Shown: piece by piece, positions 59,797 to 64,000 of the stretch
How positions within the stretch are numbered: position 1 is the first letter of the stretch
Layout: each line of letters begins with the position of its first letter
NCBI GenBank assembly: GCA_016702605.1
Contig: JADJDQ010000005.1
Span: forward strand, 124,001 to 188,000
Direction: 5' to 3'
DNA: 64,000 bases
From: Candidatus Intricatilinea gracilis
GTDB taxonomy: Bacteria; Pseudomonadota; Gammaproteobacteria; Burkholderiales; Burkholderiaceae_C
Notes under the pieces: generated by a model
Seen by the model: only the letters and a program-made list of their open reading frames with translations
What the model was told of the DNA's origin: nothing
Databases searched by the model: none
Position numbers and translations under genes: made by a program

Positions 59797-61020
59797 TCAA
59801 CGCGCCAGTACCTCGTCGATCCAGAGTGACTCGAGATTCTTGAAGTTCCAGGCCTCGGGCGCCTCGACGCCGAGCAGTTTGTCCTGGCAGGCCGGATGGC
59901 CGAGGTCGACCAGTTCGGGCGTGATCGGCAGCATCGACTTGGTGGAGAAGAACACCTTCACCCGCGGCGTCAGCAGCGACTTGCTGCCCTGCTCGATCAC
60001 CACGGCAAGCCGACCCGACTGCAGCTTGATGAGTGTGCCGACCGGGTAGATGCCGACGGTCTTGACGAAGGCCTGGAACAATACCGGGTCGAAGTGGCCT
60101 TTCCACTGCGCCATCTGGCGGATAGCCTCCCCCGGATCCCACGCTTGTTTGTAGGCACGCGCCGAGGTGACGGCGTCGTAGACATCGCAGATCGCGCCCA
60201 TGCGCGCATGCAGGCTGATCCTGGTGCCGGACAACGCTGAGGGGTAGCCGCTGCCGTCGGTCTTCTCGTGGTGATGCAGGCACACGTCCAGTGTCACCGG
60301 GCAGTCGACCTGCCCCTCGACCAGCAGATCGTGGCCCCACTGAGGATGGCGCCGCATGAGGGCGAATTCACCGTCGGTGAGGCGCCCGGGTTTGTTGAGC
60401 ACGGCCAGCGGGATGCGCGCCTTGCCCATGTCGTGCAACATGCCGGCCAGGCCGAGTTTGCGCACCTCGGCGTCCGGCAGCTTGAGTGTGCGAGCCAGCG
60501 CCACCATGAGGGTGCACACCGCCACCGAGTGCAGGTAGGTGTATTCGTCCTTGCTCTTCAGGCGCACCAGGCTGAGCAGGGCGCCGGGGTCACTTTCGAC
60601 CGACCCGATGATGGCTTCGACCAGCGGTGCACAACCGTCGACGTCGATCGCCTTGCCCATGCGGGCTTCGGTGAAGAGCGACTGCACCTTGTCGCGCGCC
60701 AGGTTGCAGATCGTGGTGGCGCTGGGTACGTCAGCATGCGCAGGCGGCTCGGCCGCTTCGGCCGGTGCCTGAAGTGCCACGACCAGCTCACGTTCGACCT
60801 CGAGGGCAGCCTGTTCCTGAGTCACGCCTCCTTCGACGTCCAGACCCTTGCGCGTGTTGATCCACACCTCGCTGATGCCGCTGTCGCGGATACGCGCCAG
60901 ATCGGCCGGATCACGCAGCACGAACTTCGTGCGCCAGAACGGATGATCCATCCACGACCCACACAGCTCATGCAGGTGCATGCCCAGGCGCAGGTGGTCG
61001 ACGGAGATTCTCTTGAGCAT
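59797..61020 (-). CDS. DUF3391 plus HD-GYP c-di-GMP phosphodiesterase
   Basis: The 407-residue protein begins MLKRISVDHLRLGMHLHELC with DWMDHPFWRTKF-like DUF3391 sequence, then an HD-GYP domain with MLHDMGKARIPLAVLNKPG and the complete HHEKTDGSGYP signature. Unlike the paralogue at 31836 it keeps the canonical GYP, so hydrolysis of c-di-GMP is likely. ATG 61020 matches the family start; an upstream GTG at 61059 is possible. The gene precedes the PSCyt1-type cytochrome gene on the same strand. Confidence 0.92.
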   Translation of the reverse strand: MLKRISVDHLRLGMHLHELCGSWMDHPFWRTKFVLRDPADLARIRDSGISEVWINTRKGLDVEGGVTQEQAALEVERELVVALQAPAEAAEPPAHADVPSATTICNLARDKVQSLFTEARMGKAIDVDGCAPLVEAIIGSVESDPGALLSLVRLKSKDEYTYLHSVAVCTLMVALARTLKLPDAEVRKLGLAGMLHDMGKARIPLAVLNKPGRLTDGEFALMRRHPQWGHDLLVEGQVDCPVTLDVCLHHHEKTDGSGYPSALSGTRISLHARMGAICDVYDAVTSARAYKQAWDPGEAIRQMAQWKGHFDPVLFQAFVKTVGIYPVGTLIKLQSGRLAVVIEQGSKSLLTPRVKVFFSTKSMLPITPELVDLGHPACQDKLLGVEAPEAWNFKNLESLWIDEVLAR

Positions 61021-61136
61021 GGCAGTTCGGATGTTGGCGACCACTCTATCGGTTGCCACTGTCCGAAACTGAGCCAGTTAGACCCGAAACACCATGCTTA
61101 TGTCGCTGCCGCCCCCCGGCAGCGTCGTCGACGTCT

Positions 61137-61790
61137 TCAGCGGAACTTGGCGTTGGGCACCACGGTGAGTTCACCGGGCAGGCTGGCGATGTAGCCGGCC
61201 AGTTGCTTGAGCTCTGCCGTGCTGAACGGCGCGGCCATGCCGCCCATGATGGCGTTGGCGCGGCCGACGTTGGCGTTGTTGGTCGTCTTGTAGGCCTTGA
61301 GCGCAGCCAGCGTGTAGTCGGCATGTTGCCCAGCCAGCTTGGGATAGGTCGGGTCGATCGGCTTGTTCAGGCCCTCACCGTGGCACGAGGTGCAGTTGCC
61401 CTTCTTGAGCAGTTCGGCCACGGCTGGCGCGGCTGCATTCGCCGTGGTGCTGCTGGGTTTGGCCTGGGCCGAATAGAAAGCGGCCAGGTCGACGATGTCG
61501 GTGTCGCTCAGCGAGCCGGCGATACCACGCATCGTGGGATGTTTGCGCTCGCCTTTGCGGTAGGCCGTCAGGGCCGAGGCGATGTACTTGGCGCCCTGGC
61601 CCGAGATCATCGGCACCTGGTAGACCTCGGGGAACGTGGCGCGGTAACCCTCGATGCCGTGGCAACCGATACACATGGCGGCCTTGGCCTGGCCCTGCGC
61701 CGGGTTGCCGGCCGCGGCGTCCTGGGCCTGAACCGAAGACATACCAGCCATCACCAGGAGAAACAATGCCACGTCGGTTGTCTTTGTCAT
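61137..61790 (-). CDS. Cytochrome c4-like diheme protein
   Basis: This 217-residue protein has a signal peptide (to about 23, SSVQAQ) and two heme sites, AAMCIGCHGIEGY (about 39) and KKGNCTSCHGEGLN (about 131). Each half carries the c4-type pattern (VYQVPMISGQGAKYIASALT; YPKLAGQHADYTLAALKAY) with Met ligands (HPTMRGIAGSLS, NAIMGGMAAPFS). Cytochromes c4 pass electrons to terminal oxidases in the periplasm. It is divergent from oxyR with a 239-base gap; a perfect TATAAT on its strand at 61827-61832 is a likely -10. Confidence 0.9.
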   Translation of the reverse strand: MTKTTDVALFLLVMAGMSSVQAQDAAAGNPAQGQAKAAMCIGCHGIEGYRATFPEVYQVPMISGQGAKYIASALTAYRKGERKHPTMRGIAGSLSDTDIVDLAAFYSAQAKPSSTTANAAAPAVAELLKKGNCTSCHGEGLNKPIDPTYPKLAGQHADYTLAALKAYKTTNNANVGRANAIMGGMAAPFSTAELKQLAGYIASLPGELTVVPNAKFR

Positions 61791-61826
61791 GATGTTTTGA
61801 GATCGGTCAATATGAAACAGCGCCGG

Positions 61827-61832
61827 ATTATA
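61827..61832 (-). promoter_or_regulatory. -10 element for the c4-like cytochrome gene
   Basis: TATAAT on the minus strand lies 37 bases upstream of the cytochrome ATG, consistent with a sigma-70 promoter and a short leader. The expected -35 position (CATCCC) is poor, so an activator may be needed. Confidence 0.45.
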
Positions 61833-62029
61833 GGAACGCGATCTCGCTCGGGATGTGGCGACGATGCCTCAACCAACGTTGTCGGAACCATCGCAAACCC
61901 GCATGTCGCTCGCGTCGATCCGGCCTCAGGGGCGGGTCACCCCGCTGTTTGTGCGCACAATCGAAAGCAACAACCTGGGTGTGGTGCCCCTCAGCCGGGT
62001 CCGCCAGTCTCTCGCAAGCAAGGCTAGTC

Positions 62030-62965
62030 ATGACGCTGACAGAACTGCGCTACATCGTGGCAGTGGCAAGAGAACACCACTTCGGCCGCGCCGCCGAGGC
62101 CTGTTATGTCTCGCAGCCCACCCTGTCGGTGGCGATCAAGAAGGTCGAGGAAGAGCTCGAGGTCAAGATCTTCGAGCGAGGCGGCAACGAGGTGACGGTC
62201 ACGCCGCTGGGCGAAGAAATCGTGCGCCAGGCCCAGGCCACCCTCGAAAGTGCTGCCGCCATCAAGGAGATCGCGCGGCGCGGCAAGGATCCGCTGGCCG
62301 GGCCACTGCGCCTGGGCGTGATCTACACCATCGGCCCGTATCTGCTGCCGGATCTGGTGCGCCAGGCCATCGAACGGGTGCCGCAAATGCCACTCATGCT
62401 GCACGAGAACTTCACCGTGCGCCTGCTCGAGATGCTGCGCACCGGTGAACTCGATTGCGCCATCATGGCCGACCCCTTCCCTGACACCGGCCTGGCCGTG
62501 GCGCCGCTGTTCGACGAACCCTTTGTCGTGGCGGTGCCTGCCAACCACCCGCTGGCCAAGCGCCAGAGCATCACCACCACCGAACTCAAGCAGGAGACCA
62601 TGCTGCTGCTGGGCGCCGGCCACTGCTTTCGCGACCATGTGCTCGAGGTCTGCCCCGAGTTCGCCCGGTTCGCCAGCGACGCCGAAGGCATCCGCAAGAG
62701 TTTCGAAGGATCGTCGCTCGAGACCATCAAACACATGGTCGCCTCGGGCATGGGAGTGACCGTGGTGCCCGGACTCTCGCTGCCGCGGGTGCAGGCGGTC
62801 GAGCCACGGCCGCTGGTGCATTACCTCGAGTTTTCGGCGCCGATTCCGTCGCGCCGCGTCGTGCTGGCCTGGCGTCGCTCGTTCACCCGTTACGAAGCCA
62901 TCGCGGCGCTGCGCAACATCATTTACGCCTGCGAACTTCCGGGTGTGCACCGCCTGACGGCCTGA
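62030..62965 (+). CDS. oxyR: Hydrogen peroxide-sensing LysR regulator OxyR
   Basis: The 311-residue regulator has an N-terminal helix-turn-helix (MTLTELRYIVAVAREHHFGR, AAEACYVSQPTLSVAIKKVE) and a LysR effector domain. Cys199 and Cys208 in GAGHCFRDHVLEVCPEF occupy the same positions as the redox pair of E. coli OxyR, and RSFTRYEAI-like C-terminal sequence is also shared. It should activate peroxide defence genes. I place the start at ATG 62030; the frame is open to 61853 without similarity. It is divergent from the c4-like cytochrome. Confidence 0.95.
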   Translation: MTLTELRYIVAVAREHHFGRAAEACYVSQPTLSVAIKKVEEELEVKIFERGGNEVTVTPLGEEIVRQAQATLESAAAIKEIARRGKDPLAGPLRLGVIYTIGPYLLPDLVRQAIERVPQMPLMLHENFTVRLLEMLRTGELDCAIMADPFPDTGLAVAPLFDEPFVVAVPANHPLAKRQSITTTELKQETMLLLGAGHCFRDHVLEVCPEFARFASDAEGIRKSFEGSSLETIKHMVASGMGVTVVPGLSLPRVQAVEPRPLVHYLEFSAPIPSRRVVLAWRRSFTRYEAIAALRNIIYACELPGVHRLTA

Positions 62966-63130
62966 GCGCGGCACACGTCCGTCCGGCTGTCCGCACCGGC
63001 TTCGGCACGGGGTGCAGCGCGGGCTGGGCGAGGTGGGCGTCGGCTCAAGTCGACGCGTGGTTTGCCGAAACAACAGGCAATCCCCGTCGGCACCAGCCGG
63101 CGCCCAACTTGCCGACCAGGCCCCGCGATC

Positions 63131-64000
63131 ATGTCGACCCAAGCACCCAACACCAAGCCGCCGGTATCGACGCTGCCCGCCACCCGACCCGCTGCCGAGC
63201 GTCGCGCCAGTCGATCGAAGGCCGACGCGTCGCTCGAACGGCGTGTGCGTGCTGCCCAGTACGGCGACCTGATGCAGGGCCTGCCGTTCCTGCTCGGCGC
63301 CATGCTGGTGCTGGCAGCCATCCTCGCCGCGGTGTCGCCGGGCGCGATCTCCGACATGTTGCTGATGGGCTGGCTGGTCAGCCTGGCCACACTCAGCCTG
63401 CTCGGCCTGCAGACCTGGTGGCGCTGGCGCCGTGCCGACAAGCCGCGCCGCGTCGCGTCGACCGAAATGCGCCGCCTGATCGGGCTGGCTGGCATCACCG
63501 GGGCGCTCTGGGGCTGTGTGCCCGCGCTGATGTTCATCCGCGCTGGCGCACCGCAGCAACAACTGCTCGCGGTGATGTTGTTCGGCCTGCTCGGCGCCGG
63601 CACGTTCACCCTGGCGGGCATACCTGCGGCTGCGCTGGCCTACGCGGCCACACTCAGCCTGGGCACCTTCGTGGCGCTGGCTACCAGCCCCGGCTCGATC
63701 CACCTCTACACGCTGCTGGGCTGGGTGGTGTTCGCTGGCATCGCGGCGGTATCGGTGCGATCACATGCCCGCGACCTGAGAGCCCGCGTTGCGGCCGAAT
63801 CACGCAACGAGAACCAGCAGCAGCTCATCGGCCTGCTGCTGCGCGACTTCGAGGAAAACGGCAGCGACGTGATCTGGGAAATCGACGCCAGCGGTCACCT
63901 GACGCAGCCGTCCAAACGCCTGGCCGAAGCCCTGGCCATGGGCCGCAAGGAGCTCGAAGCCCTGACCATCACCGATCTGATCGAGAAACTGCAGCACGGC
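63131..64000 (+). CDS. Membrane sensor protein, N-terminal part (cut by window edge)
   Basis: The first 290 residues are inside the window. After a basic cytosolic tail (1-60) come about six to seven membrane helices (roughly 58-220; LMQGLPFLLGAMLVLAAILA, LLMGWLVSLATLSLLGLQTW, LLAVMLFGLLGAGTFTLAGI), then a short coiled segment and the beginning of a PAS domain (LLRDFEENGSDVIWEIDASG, FAxALAMG-like). Proteins of this build usually continue into GGDEF/EAL or histidine kinase domains; which one lies beyond the edge cannot be told. It follows oxyR by 165 bases. Confidence 0.75.
   Translation, partial: MSTQAPNTKPPVSTLPATRPAAERRASRSKADASLERRVRAAQYGDLMQGLPFLLGAMLVLAAILAAVSPGAISDMLLMGWLVSLATLSLLGLQTWWRWRRADKPRRVASTEMRRLIGLAGITGALWGCVPALMFIRAGAPQQQLLAVMLFGLLGAGTFTLAGIPAAALAYAATLSLGTFVALATSPGSIHLYTLLGWVVFAGIAAVSVRSHARDLRARVAAESRNENQQQLIGLLLRDFEENGSDVIWEIDASGHLTQPSKRLAEALAMGRKELEALTITDLIEKLQHG

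Overview
This 64 kb window is a high-GC chromosomal segment of a betaproteobacterium, most likely a member of the Burkholderiales near the Leptothrix/Rubrivivax/Ideonella or Comamonadaceae groups. That placement is inferred from gene order: ribD-ribBA-ribH-nusB, ybgC-tolQRA, flhB-flhA-flhF-flhG-fliA, glyA-nrdR beside minor pilins, and a putA without a DNA-binding domain. Coding density is high. I see no tRNA, rRNA, CRISPR array, transposase or phage gene.

Layout. 1-3.1 kb: start of edd (Entner-Doudoroff) with a HexR-like operator, a ChaC-type glutathione-degrading enzyme, a MobA-like nucleotidyltransferase, and pdxH. 3.1-11.9 kb, all leftward: a multiheme electron-export cluster. It encodes a small periplasmic cytochrome c, a CbcL-like membrane quinol oxidase (multiheme c domain fused to cytochrome b), an OmcA/MtrC decaheme lipoprotein, an MtrA-like decaheme cytochrome and an MtrB-like porin. 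A perfect FNR/ANR box lies upstream, and a strong terminator separates mtrC from mtrAB. This is the most exciting system here: it could carry electrons from quinol across both membranes, and it combines a Geobacter-type inner-membrane entry module with a Shewanella-type outer-membrane conduit.

12-18 kb: ydcF, a structured 3' region behind ubiD, ubiD, a lytic transglycosylase, then glyA behind a ZTP (pfl) riboswitch, and nrdR. 18-22.5 kb: five pilin-like genes (fimT, pilE, pilW, pilX, pilV types) without pilY1, followed by a 19-copy hexanucleotide repeat. 22.7-27.4 kb: ribD, ribBA with a degenerate RibA half, ribH, nusB and an aminotransferase. 27.4-31.7 kb: a Ser/Thr kinase with an apparent frameshift, then ybgC-tolQ-tolR-tolA. 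31.8-36 kb: an HD-GYP protein and a PAS-GGDEF-EAL protein (c-di-GMP turnover). 36-39.8 kb: a DegS-like protease, RarD and a TAXI-type binding protein.

39.8-41.3 kb: an AT-richer islet with two small exported proteins, one LprI-like. 41.4-47.6 kb: a proline/glutamate block (Lrp regulator, putA, proC, glutamate dehydrogenase), then a bacteriohemerythrin. 48.4-55.3 kb: flagellar export and regulation genes. 55.5-58.6 kb: copper chaperone and CopA ATPase. 58.7-64 kb: a PSCyt1-type cytochrome, a second HD-GYP protein, a c4-like cytochrome divergent from oxyR, and a truncated membrane sensor at the right edge.

Together these genes suggest a motile, piliated, respiratory bacterium with many c-type cytochromes, strong c-di-GMP signalling and probable oxygen-dependent control of extracellular electron transfer.
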